Positions 1 to 4,584 of a stretch of 8,342 nucleotides of DNA are shown here, piece after piece. Both the position numbers and the translations under genes were made by a program. The DNA is from Caldisericaceae bacterium. Lineage in GTDB: Bacteria; Caldisericota; Caldisericia; Caldisericales; Caldisericaceae. A model generated the notes under the pieces. It was not told the origin of the DNA, searched no databases, and saw only the letters and a program-made list of their open reading frames with translations. The stretch is from contig JALSNB010000085.1 of NCBI GenBank assembly GCA_026987225.1, positions 1 through 8,342 of the forward strand, given 5' to 3'. The first letter of the stretch is position 1, and each line of letters starts with the position of its first letter.

Positions 1-35
1 AAACTTAACGTTGCTCCGTGTACCATAGGTTTTTT

Positions 36-63
36 ATCTTATCATTTTTTCCGTTTGAGTCAA
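36..63 (-). promoter_or_regulatory. possible promoter reading out of the left edge
   Basis: On the minus strand there is a TTGACT hexamer (58-63, five of six matches to TTGACA), a 16-nt spacer, then TAAGAT (36-41, four of six matches to TATAAT). It lies just after the stop of the zinc-ribbon gene and would start RNA near position 29, transcribing leftward out of the window. The next 29 bases contain no start codon with a convincing ribosome binding site, so the target is not visible. No terminator hairpin with a T-tract was seen in 1-82 on either strand. In an AT-rich genome a match of this quality can arise by chance. Confidence 0.25.
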
Positions 64-82
64 GTATTTAAATAATTACTTC

Positions 83-313
83 TCAAGGAATTTTTGTTCC
101 GGAATACGTAAATTTTCCTTTGAATAACGTTATAAAATTTCCTTTGTCTTTACCAAAAACATTTCCGCATTTCGGGCATTTTGCATATCCGTTTTCCATG
201 AGAAAAAAGCCTTTTACGATTCTGCTTTTTATACATTTATGCAGCTCGCCTTTTCCGATCTTTTCGTATTTTATCAATTTCGTTTTACACTTTGCACATC
301 TTATAAGAAGCAT
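83..313 (-). CDS. small basic zinc-ribbon protein, function unknown
   Basis: A 76-residue protein with two CxxC knuckles, C6-A-K-C9 and C46-P-K-C49-G, the arrangement expected of a four-Cys zinc ribbon; a further Cys is C27. About 18 Lys/Arg stand against about four Asp/Glu, so it should be strongly basic, which would suit nucleic-acid or ribosome binding (inference). It has no signal peptide or membrane segment. The layout (first knuckle, KLIKYEKIGKG, a central linker, second knuckle followed by GNVFG) resembles short uncharacterised zinc-ribbon proteins of bacteria and archaea, but I cannot name a family. It is the last gene of the leftward operon, with its ATG 2 nt after the RNase H stop. 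No clear Shine-Dalgarno precedes it, so translational coupling is likely. The purine-poor lead-in makes the exact start slightly uncertain. Confidence 0.75.
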   Translation of the reverse strand: MLLIRCAKCKTKLIKYEKIGKGELHKCIKSRIVKGFFLMENGYAKCPKCGNVFGKDKGNFITLFKGKFTYSGTKIP

Positions 314-315
314 TT

Positions 316-714
316 TTAGGAATAGTCAAGCATTATATTGCATAATTTATCCGCAATTTTTACAAATTTGTTCCCTCTCCTTACGTTTTTAAATTCAACG
401 CGATTTAATTTTCCGGTCATTTTTTTAACGCTCTCGTAAAGTGCTTTGAGATGTTCGGACTTTACTCTGTATGCACCTGTTAATTGGGATATTACCAATT
501 TGCTGTCCGATGTTATAATAACTTCTTTGATTCCGCTTTCGATGCAGAATTTCATTGCGGCGATGATTGCCTTGTATTCCGCTACGTTGTTCGTATCTAT
601 GCCTATATAAGATGATGAAAAATAAATGACTTTACCGTCCTCTGCAACAACAAAAGAGGAGGCGCTTTTCCCGGGATTTCCCCTTGATGCGCCGTCCGTA
701 TATATTTCAACCAT
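316..714 (-). CDS. RNase HI-family ribonuclease
   Basis: A 132-residue protein covering just the RNase H fold. RNase HI cuts the RNA strand of RNA:DNA hybrids, removing R-loops and primers; it would act in the cytoplasm. The four carboxylates of the metal site are all visible: D7 in YTDGASRGNPG, E46 in NNVAEYKA, D70 in TSDSKLV and D122 in IADKLCN. The region before the last Asp (RRGNKFVKIAD) is closer to the short archaeal-type/YpdQ-like branch of RNase HI than to E. coli RnhA, whose handle region and active-site loop His are not obvious here. There is no N-terminal hybrid-binding domain. It is the third gene of a leftward operon: its ATG overlaps the macrodomain stop by 8 nt, and AAGG lies about 9 nt upstream inside that gene. 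I leave the symbol blank because rnhA, rnhB and ypdQ naming varies for this branch. Confidence 0.92.
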   Translation of the reverse strand: MVEIYTDGASRGNPGKSASSFVVAEDGKVIYFSSSYIGIDTNNVAEYKAIIAAMKFCIESGIKEVIITSDSKLVISQLTGAYRVKSEHLKALYESVKKMTGKLNRVEFKNVRRGNKFVKIADKLCNIMLDYS

Positions 715-1255
715 TGCTCATTGCCTTTTTAAATAGTTCCGGAATTGTTTTGCCTATTCCTATAAGATGGATTTCTCTTAATGTTGTTCTGTTCGTTTGA
801 ACGAATTCTTTTACAGTATCGAATATGATTTTTGTACCCCGTTCTTTCGGAAAACCGTAAATCCCGCAGCTTATTGCAGGAATGCTTATGCTTTTTAGTT
901 TCTTCTCGGTAGCTATTTTCAATACGGACATAACAGCTTTTCGTAATTTTTTGTCTTCATTTCCTTCGCCGTAGATTGGGCCTACCGTATGAATAACGTA
1001 TTTTGCGGGTAATTCTCCCCCGTCTGTTATAACGGCCTCTCCTGTTTTTAAAGGTCCTTTGCTTTTAATGATTTCGTCGCTTTCTTTTTGTATTGTCGGT
1101 CCTCCGGCTCTTGCTATTGCAAGTGCCACTCCTCCGCCGTGAGAAAGGTATTTGTTAGCTGCATTTACCACTGCATCTACTTTTTCTTTTGTTATGTCTC
1201 CCCTTACTGCTTTTATTTCTATCCCGTTTATATTCACCGTTTTCAGTACTTCCAT
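707..1255 (-). CDS. macrodomain protein (ADP-ribose binding/hydrolase)
   Basis: A 182-residue stand-alone macrodomain. This fold binds ADP-ribose, and many bacterial and archaeal members remove ADP-ribose from proteins or nucleic-acid ends or deacetylate O-acetyl-ADP-ribose. Visible motifs are the adenine-binding Asp of GDIT (D20), VVNAAN (29-34), the glycine loop HGGGVALAI (39-47), VIHTVGP (87-93) and PAISCGIYGFP (126-136), the loop around the distal ribose and diphosphate. The KYLSHGGGVALAIARAGG segment is closest to AF1521/MacroD-like proteins rather than PARG-type or DarG-type macrodomains. Length is typical, with no extra domain. The start is supported by AAGGAG (1261-1266), embedded in the last codons of the upstream DJ-1 gene and 5 nt from the ATG. 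No ADP-ribosyltransferase gene is in the window, so the substrate is unknown. Confidence 0.93.
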   Translation of the reverse strand: MEVLKTVNINGIEIKAVRGDITKEKVDAVVNAANKYLSHGGGVALAIARAGGPTIQKESDEIIKSKGPLKTGEAVITDGGELPAKYVIHTVGPIYGEGNEDKKLRKAVMSVLKIATEKKLKSISIPAISCGIYGFPKERGTKIIFDTVKEFVQTNRTTLREIHLIGIGKTIPELFKKAMSNG

Positions 1256-1257
1256 AG

Positions 1258-1764
1258 CTACTCCTTAAGGAATTTTATTATCTCCTTCATAAAGAACGGC
1301 AAATCGTCCGGTGTGCGTGAAGTGATGAGGTTTCCGTCCGTAACAACCTTTTCGTCCACGTATTTTGCTCCGGCGTTCTTAAAATCATCCTTTATAGAGT
1401 AAAATCCGGTAAGTGTAACGCCGTTTACCACATGAGCCGAAATTAATACCCAACCTCCGTGGCATATTGCAGCGACTAATTTTTCATTGTCAAACATGTT
1501 TTTAACGAAATCCAGGATTTTCTGATTTCTTCTCAGTCTGTCCGGTGCATACCCTCCGGGTACGATGACTCCGATAAATTCATTTTGATCTATTTCGTCA
1601 ATTGAAGCTTCCGCACGAATTACAAGCCCTGCTTTGGAATGATACTCTTTGTTTTCCGGGCCGATAAGAACCGATTCGAAACCCGCCTCTTTTAATCTGT
1701 AGTAAGGATAGATTAGCTCGAACTCATTGAAATAATCTTCGATTAATACCGCGACTTTTTTCAT
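1258..1764 (-). CDS. DJ-1/PfpI family protein (class I glutamine amidotransferase-like fold)
   Basis: A 168-residue single-domain DJ-1/PfpI protein. Relatives are described as cysteine proteases, chaperones or deglycases/glyoxalases, and the sequence does not decide between these. The nucleophile elbow is AICHGGW with C101-H102. The conserved PGGYAPDRLRR segment (69-79) supplies the acidic partner position from the neighbouring subunit in PfpI-type oligomers, Asp here where PH1704 has Glu. Near the N-terminus FNEFELIYP (12-20) keeps the Glu before LIYP (E16). The C-terminal TSRTPDDLPFF (149-158) is typical of the YhbO/PfpI branch. No signal peptide. A GTG nine bases upstream is in frame but lies inside the Shine-Dalgarno, so I start at the ATG. 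It is the first gene of the four-gene leftward operon, and its last codons carry the macrodomain gene's ribosome binding site. Confidence 0.93.
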   Translation of the reverse strand: MKKVAVLIEDYFNEFELIYPYYRLKEAGFESVLIGPENKEYHSKAGLVIRAEASIDEIDQNEFIGVIVPGGYAPDRLRRNQKILDFVKNMFDNEKLVAAICHGGWVLISAHVVNGVTLTGFYSIKDDFKNAGAKYVDEKVVTDGNLITSRTPDDLPFFMKEIIKFLKE

Positions 1765-1768
1765 ATAT

Positions 1769-1791
1769 ATCACCTCCGCTTTATTTTAACA
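1769..1791 (-). promoter_or_regulatory. pfpI-operon extended -10 and Shine-Dalgarno
   Basis: On the minus strand TGTTAAAAT (1783-1791) fits an extended -10 (TGn plus TAAAAT). Only five bases separate it from GGAGGTGAT (1769-1777), a near-perfect anti-16S match ending 4 nt before the ATG at 1764. Transcription starting about 7 nt after the -10 would begin at or inside the Shine-Dalgarno, giving an almost absent leader. No good -35 was found, as expected of an extended -10 promoter. The Shine-Dalgarno decides the start codon, excluding the overlapping GTG at 1773. The same module stands before ridA. Confidence 0.5.
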
Positions 1792-1830
1792 CGCTCCGCT
1801 ATTTTATTAAAACAATTTTCGGTTAAAATA
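1782..1830. repeat. 9-bp inverted repeat in the pfpI/uppP divergent promoter region
   Basis: TATTTTAAC at 1782-1790 is matched exactly by its reverse complement GTTAAAATA at 1822-1830, with a 31-nt spacer. Each arm holds a TAAAAT hexamer facing outward, toward pfpI on the minus strand and uppP on the plus strand. The symmetry may simply reflect two similar -10 elements back to back, or it may be a two-half-site operator. The arms are AT-rich, so chance is a real possibility. Confidence 0.35.
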
Positions 1831-1853
1831 TTGGTAAATTTATTAGAGAGGAG
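1824..1853 (+). promoter_or_regulatory. putative uppP -10 element and ribosome binding site
   Basis: TAAAAT at 1824-1829 matches five of six bases of the -10 consensus and would start RNA near 1836, giving a leader of about 24 nt. No good -35 is seen at the right distance. GAGAGGAG (1846-1853) ends 6 nt before the ATG at 1860 and fixes the start of uppP. Confidence 0.4.
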
Positions 1854-1859
1854 AACGGT

Positions 1860-2669
1860 ATGGGAATATTTAAGGCAATTGTTTTGGGTGCTATTCAGGG
1901 TGCTACGGAATTTCTTCCTGTTAGCAGTTCCGGGAACCTTGTTATTTATCCTGCTATGTTTCATTGGGGAACACCAACACTTTCTTTTGTAATGGCATTA
2001 CACATGGGAACGTTTTTTGCAGTGTTGTTTTACTATATTAAAGATGTGTGGCGGCTTATACTTGCTTTTTTCAATACTTTTAAAAAGGAAAGAACCGCCG
2101 AAGAAAATACTTACGTAAAATTGTTCTGGATGCTTTTTGTTGCACTTCTTCCCGCCGGGATAGTGGGTGTGCTGTATGCCGATAAAATAGGAAATGTTTT
2201 TTCAGAACCGCATGTTGTTTCTTTATTCTTATTTATAACTGCCGCAATCTTGATACTTTCCAGTATCGATTTCAGAAAAAAATGGGACTCAATCGAAAAC
2301 ATTAATTTGAAGCATGCACTTTCCGTAGGATTCTTGCAAATAGCGGCTCTGTTCCCCGGCATTTCTCGTTCCGGTTCCACTATAGCTGGCGGTGTGTTTG
2401 CCGGGCTAAACCGTAAAGATGCGGCACGCTTCTCTTTTCTTTTGTCCATACCTACAATCGGAGGGGCGGGACTGTTAGAAATTAAAAATGCTTTGAATGC
2501 ATCCGTTTCCGGTGCATCACATCTTGCAATAGGTGCAGGATTTATCACTTCTTTTATTGTCGGTTTTTTATCAATCGGATTTTTCTTTAAAGTGATAAGA
2601 AAAACAAAATTTTATTACTTTGCCATTTATTGTATAGTTTTGGGTATATTAGGGCTTATTTTTGCCTGA
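1860..2669 (+). CDS. uppP: undecaprenyl-diphosphatase UppP (BacA family)
   Basis: A 269-residue integral membrane protein of the UppP/BacA family, which dephosphorylates undecaprenyl diphosphate to recycle the lipid carrier of peptidoglycan and other envelope polymers. Hydrophobic segments run through most of the protein, with a charged loop near 72-86. Both family signatures are present: the (E/Q)xxxE stretch Q13-G-A-T-E17-FLPVSSSG and the phosphate-binding PGISRSGSTI (166-175) with R170. One departure stands out: the position after SSSG, usually His (H30 in E. coli), is N26 (codon AAC, 1935-1937). Length matches the family (about 265-280). The Shine-Dalgarno GAGAGGAG supports the ATG. It is divergent from the pfpI operon, and its 3' end overlaps the radical SAM gene by 8 nt. 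The family assignment is secure; the effect of the Asn on activity is unknown. Confidence 0.95.
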   Translation: MGIFKAIVLGAIQGATEFLPVSSSGNLVIYPAMFHWGTPTLSFVMALHMGTFFAVLFYYIKDVWRLILAFFNTFKKERTAEENTYVKLFWMLFVALLPAGIVGVLYADKIGNVFSEPHVVSLFLFITAAILILSSIDFRKKWDSIENINLKHALSVGFLQIAALFPGISRSGSTIAGGVFAGLNRKDAARFSFLLSIPTIGGAGLLEIKNALNASVSGASHLAIGAGFITSFIVGFLSIGFFFKVIRKTKFYYFAIYCIVLGILGLIFA

Positions 2670-3942
2670 TTCAATGAGTTTTGCAAGGCTTGCCGAAAAA
2701 TTCTTTTTACCTGAATTTTCAAACAGACTTTACCATATTGATACGGTAAGCCTTGATTTTTCTGGTGTTGATACCGTTGGAATCTACATTCATGTCCCGT
2801 TTTGCAATTCGCTTTGCCCTTACTGTCCTTACGACAGAGTCCTATACAACAGTGAACTAATGGCAAGATATGTGAATGCATTGAAAAGAGAAATTCTATT
2901 AAAGTCTTCTCTTATGAAAAATGTTCGCATATCTTCCGTATATATCGGAGGAGGCACTCCGACAACTGCTATGAAATATTTTCCGGATGTTATGAAAATG
3001 TTTAAAAAGCATTTTGATCTTTCCGGAGGAATTTTTATAGAAACAAATCCTCAAGATATAACGCCTGAAAAACTGCAATCGCTTAAGAAAATGGGTGTTT
3101 CAATGATTAGTATAGGCGTTCAGTCATTTCAGGACAAATATTTAAGGCTCATCGGGAGAAATTACGACAGAGCAATAGCTAAAAGGGCCGTTAAAATTGC
3201 CCGGAATTACTTTGATAATATCAACATTGATTTGATGTTTGCTCTTCCTAATCAAACTTTAACTGATTTTTATTCCGATCTTAAAGAGGCTTCTGCATTG
3301 GGTGTAAACCAAATTACGGCGTATCCGCTTTTTACTTTTCCCTATTCCAGTGCAGGGAGATTTTTGCGCGTAAAGAATGTGAAATTGCCAAATTTTTTCG
3401 TAAGAAAAAAGATGTTTGAACTTATGCGCGATTTTTTGACATCCGAGGGATTTTATCCGGTTTCGGTTTGGGGATTTAAAAGAGGAAGTTTACCGGAATT
3501 CTCCTCCGTGTCGCGTATTTATTACGTCGGATTCGGGCCGAGCGCAGCCACAAAACTCAAAAATGCACTTTATATGAATACATTTTCTGTAAATCGCTAT
3601 GTTGAGCGTCTTTTTGAAGGGCGCTTTGCGGAAGTCGTAAAAATGGATTTTACGGATCTTATGGATGATTATTATTACTTTTATTGGAAACTTTACGAAA
3701 CGCGCGTGCCGAAATTAGAGTTCGACGAAATGTTTTGCTGCGGCATTAAAAAAAGGGCAAAGGCCCTTATGTCACTGCTTATTTGTTTTGGCATGGCAAA
3801 GGAAGAGGATAACTATTATGCTCTAACAAAGCGGGGGATGTTTTACGTTCACCTTATGCAAAACCATTTTTCAATGAACTATATATCTGAGATATGGCAG
3901 CAAATGATGGAGAATCCGGAACCCGAAGAAATCATACTTTAA
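2662..3942 (+). CDS. radical SAM protein, HemN/HemW (coproporphyrinogen III oxidase-like) family
   Basis: A 426-residue radical SAM enzyme. Visible features are the 4Fe-4S motif C48-NSL-C52-PY-C55, the SAM-binding GGGTPT (96-101), ETNP (127-130), IGVQSF (151-156), DLMFALPNQT (190-199) and YVGFGPSA (288-295). A HemN-like C-terminal domain ends with LTKRGMFYVHLM (388-399) and an IW motif. In HemW the cluster motif is usually followed by a fourth Cys or an aromatic (CxYCxF/C); here it is CPYCPYDR, which marks the broader 'HemN-like oxidoreductase' branch whose members include haem chaperones and haem-degrading enzymes. The substrate cannot be stated, and no haem gene is nearby. I start at TTG 2662 because AGGG (2651-2654) lies 7 nt before it; this overlaps uppP by 8 nt. 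The alternative ATG at 2674 has no visible ribosome binding site. Confidence 0.85.
   Translation: MPDSMSFARLAEKFFLPEFSNRLYHIDTVSLDFSGVDTVGIYIHVPFCNSLCPYCPYDRVLYNSELMARYVNALKREILLKSSLMKNVRISSVYIGGGTPTTAMKYFPDVMKMFKKHFDLSGGIFIETNPQDITPEKLQSLKKMGVSMISIGVQSFQDKYLRLIGRNYDRAIAKRAVKIARNYFDNINIDLMFALPNQTLTDFYSDLKEASALGVNQITAYPLFTFPYSSAGRFLRVKNVKLPNFFVRKKMFELMRDFLTSEGFYPVSVWGFKRGSLPEFSSVSRIYYVGFGPSAATKLKNALYMNTFSVNRYVERLFEGRFAEVVKMDFTDLMDDYYYFYWKLYETRVPKLEFDEMFCCGIKKRAKALMSLLICFGMAKEEDNYYALTKRGMFYVHLMQNHFSMNYISEIWQQMMENPEPEEIIL
3939..3942. other. shared TTAA holding both convergent stop codons
   Basis: The plus-strand TAA of the radical SAM gene (3940-3942) and the minus-strand TAA of the ridA gene (3941-3939) lie in one palindromic TTAA. 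No intergenic space or dedicated terminator exists between the genes, so each transcript must run into the other's coding region antisense. Confidence 0.95.
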
Positions 3943-4391
3943 ATTTCTGCGACAAGGCTTACTTCCATTGCAGCCCCTGCGGGTAAGCTTGACACTCCTA
4001 CTGCAATTCGAGAGTGCTTGCCTTTTTCTCCGAAAACTTTTACAAACAGATCGGAAACCACATTCATTACTTTTGATTGCTCGGTAAAGCTATCAGTTGA
4101 ATTAATAAAACCTTCTATGCGAACTATCTGTTTTACTCTGTCCAAATCTTTTATTGCTTCTTTAAGGTTGGCTATAAGTTGCAATGCACAAAGTTCCGCA
4201 ACCTCTCTTCCGCTTTCAACCGAAAGTTCGTTTCCGAATTTTCCTTTAATAATGTTTCCGTTTTTTGCAGGAACAACGCCCGACAAATAGACAAAGCTAC
4301 CCGCTTTTACAGCAGGAATGTAACTTCCGAGGCTTTTTGAAGGTGGCGGTAAAATGATACGCATTTTTTCCATTTTTTCCTCGATTTTCAT
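3939..4391 (-). CDS. RidA/YjgF/YER057c/UK114 family protein
   Basis: A 150-residue Rid-family protein. RidA hydrolyses reactive enamine/imine intermediates from PLP enzymes (such as 2-aminoacrylate) to ketoacids and ammonia, working as a cytosolic trimer. The N-terminal LPPPSKSLGSYIPAV (14-28), FVYLSGVVP (33-41), GELSVE-like NELSVESG (54-61), GFINSTDSFTEQ (94-105) and HSRIAVGVSSLP (126-137) place it in the longer, non-archetypal branch with the LPPPxKxxGxYxPAV start. R128 aligns with the catalytic Arg105 of E. coli RidA, so deaminase activity is plausible. A GTG nine bases upstream (4400) is in frame but lies within the Shine-Dalgarno, so the ATG at 4391 is chosen. It is monocistronic, divergent from the tRNA-leuS unit and convergent with the radical SAM gene. 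Confidence 0.93.
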   Translation of the reverse strand: MKIEEKMEKMRIILPPPSKSLGSYIPAVKAGSFVYLSGVVPAKNGNIIKGKFGNELSVESGREVAELCALQLIANLKEAIKDLDRVKQIVRIEGFINSTDSFTEQSKVMNVVSDLFVKVFGEKGKHSRIAVGVSSLPAGAAMEVSLVAEI

Positions 4392-4395
4392 TTTT

Positions 4396-4441
4396 ATCAC
4401 CTCCGAATATATTTTACCACAAAATGATTTTTTGTATTATA
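4396..4441 (-). promoter_or_regulatory. ridA promoter candidates and Shine-Dalgarno
   Basis: On the minus strand GGAGGTGAT (4396-4404) lies 4 nt before the ATG at 4391 and decides the start. TGGTAAAAT (4411-4419) is an extended -10 only six bases upstream of it, repeating the pfpI module. A second candidate is a perfect TATAAT at 4436-4441 with a weak TTTATA 17 nt further upstream (4459-4464); this would give a normal leader of about 38 nt and would lie between the ridA gene and the tRNA -35, overlapping the divergent promoter region. Which is used cannot be told from sequence. Confidence 0.5.
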
Positions 4442-4446
4442 ATTAC

Positions 4447-4474
4447 TTGACAATACTTTATAAATTTGTATATT
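4447..4474 (+). promoter_or_regulatory. promoter of tRNA-Ala/leuS
   Basis: A perfect -35 TTGACA (4447-4452), a 16-nt spacer and -10 TATATT (4469-4474, five of six consensus matches). Transcription would begin near 4481, about 7 nt before the mature tRNA 5' end. This is the best sigma70-type promoter in the window, and it lies directly upstream of the stable RNA gene. Confidence 0.75.
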
Positions 4475-4487
4475 GTTTGAGGAGAGT

Positions 4488-4563
4488 GGGGCTATAGCTC
4501 AGCTGGGAGAGCGCCTCCTTGGCGTGGAGGAGGTCAGGGGTTCGAATCCCCTTAGCTCCACCA
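4488..4563 (+). tRNA. tRNA-Ala(GGC)
   Basis: A complete 76-nt cloverleaf. The seven-pair acceptor stem GGGGCTA/TAGCTCC contains the G3:U70 wobble pair that defines alanine tRNAs. D stem GCTC/GAGC, anticodon stem CCTCC/GGAGG around loop TTGGCGT with anticodon GGC at 4521-4523, and T arm AGGGG-TTCGAAT-CCCCT. The discriminator is A73 and CCA is encoded (4561-4563). It would read GCC and GCU. It lies 21 nt upstream of leuS on the same strand, behind a strong promoter, with no separate leuS promoter evident. Confidence 0.97.
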
Positions 4564-4584
4564 AATTTTTTATAAGGGGCTGTG
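4564..4584 (+). promoter_or_regulatory. tRNA-leuS spacer with T6 tract and leuS ribosome binding site
   Basis: A run of six T (4566-4571) follows three bases after the discriminator/CCA of the tRNA, then AAGGGG (4574-4579) sits 5 nt before the leuS ATG at 4585. The Shine-Dalgarno spacing favours that ATG over the in-frame GTG at 4582, which would be only 2 nt away. Sequence shows no T-box leader or other riboswitch, since there is no room for one. The T-tract after a GC-rich tRNA stem could act as a weak terminator; this is inference. Confidence 0.5.

Noticed and set aside
1..30. Part of a ribosomal RNA or other stable RNA on the minus strand at the left edge, suggested by the nearby promoter and a TTAAGTT string
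   Set aside because: The 30 bases do not match conserved rRNA, SRP or tmRNA ends that I can recognise, and the string is too short and AT-rich to mean anything.
707..1255. Macrodomain as the antitoxin of a DarT/DarG pair
   Set aside because: No DarT-like ADP-ribosyltransferase is adjacent, and the motifs fit the AF1521/MacroD-like branch; neighbours are RNase H and DJ-1 genes.
1088..1402. Plus-strand open frame of about 104 codons opposite the macrodomain and DJ-1 genes
   Set aside because: It lies antisense to two clear protein families, has Cys/Phe/Tyr-rich composition typical of a reverse-complement shadow, and lacks a ribosome binding site.
4392..4400. GTG start for ridA at 4400, and the matching GTG starts at 1773 (pfpI) and 4582 (leuS)
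   Set aside because: Each GTG overlaps or sits too close to the Shine-Dalgarno; the downstream ATG has correct spacing in all three cases.
4401..4584. T-box or other riboswitch controlling leuS
   Set aside because: The leader is a canonical tRNA-Ala cloverleaf with G3:U70 and CCA; there is no T-box sequence and only 21 nt between tRNA and leuS.
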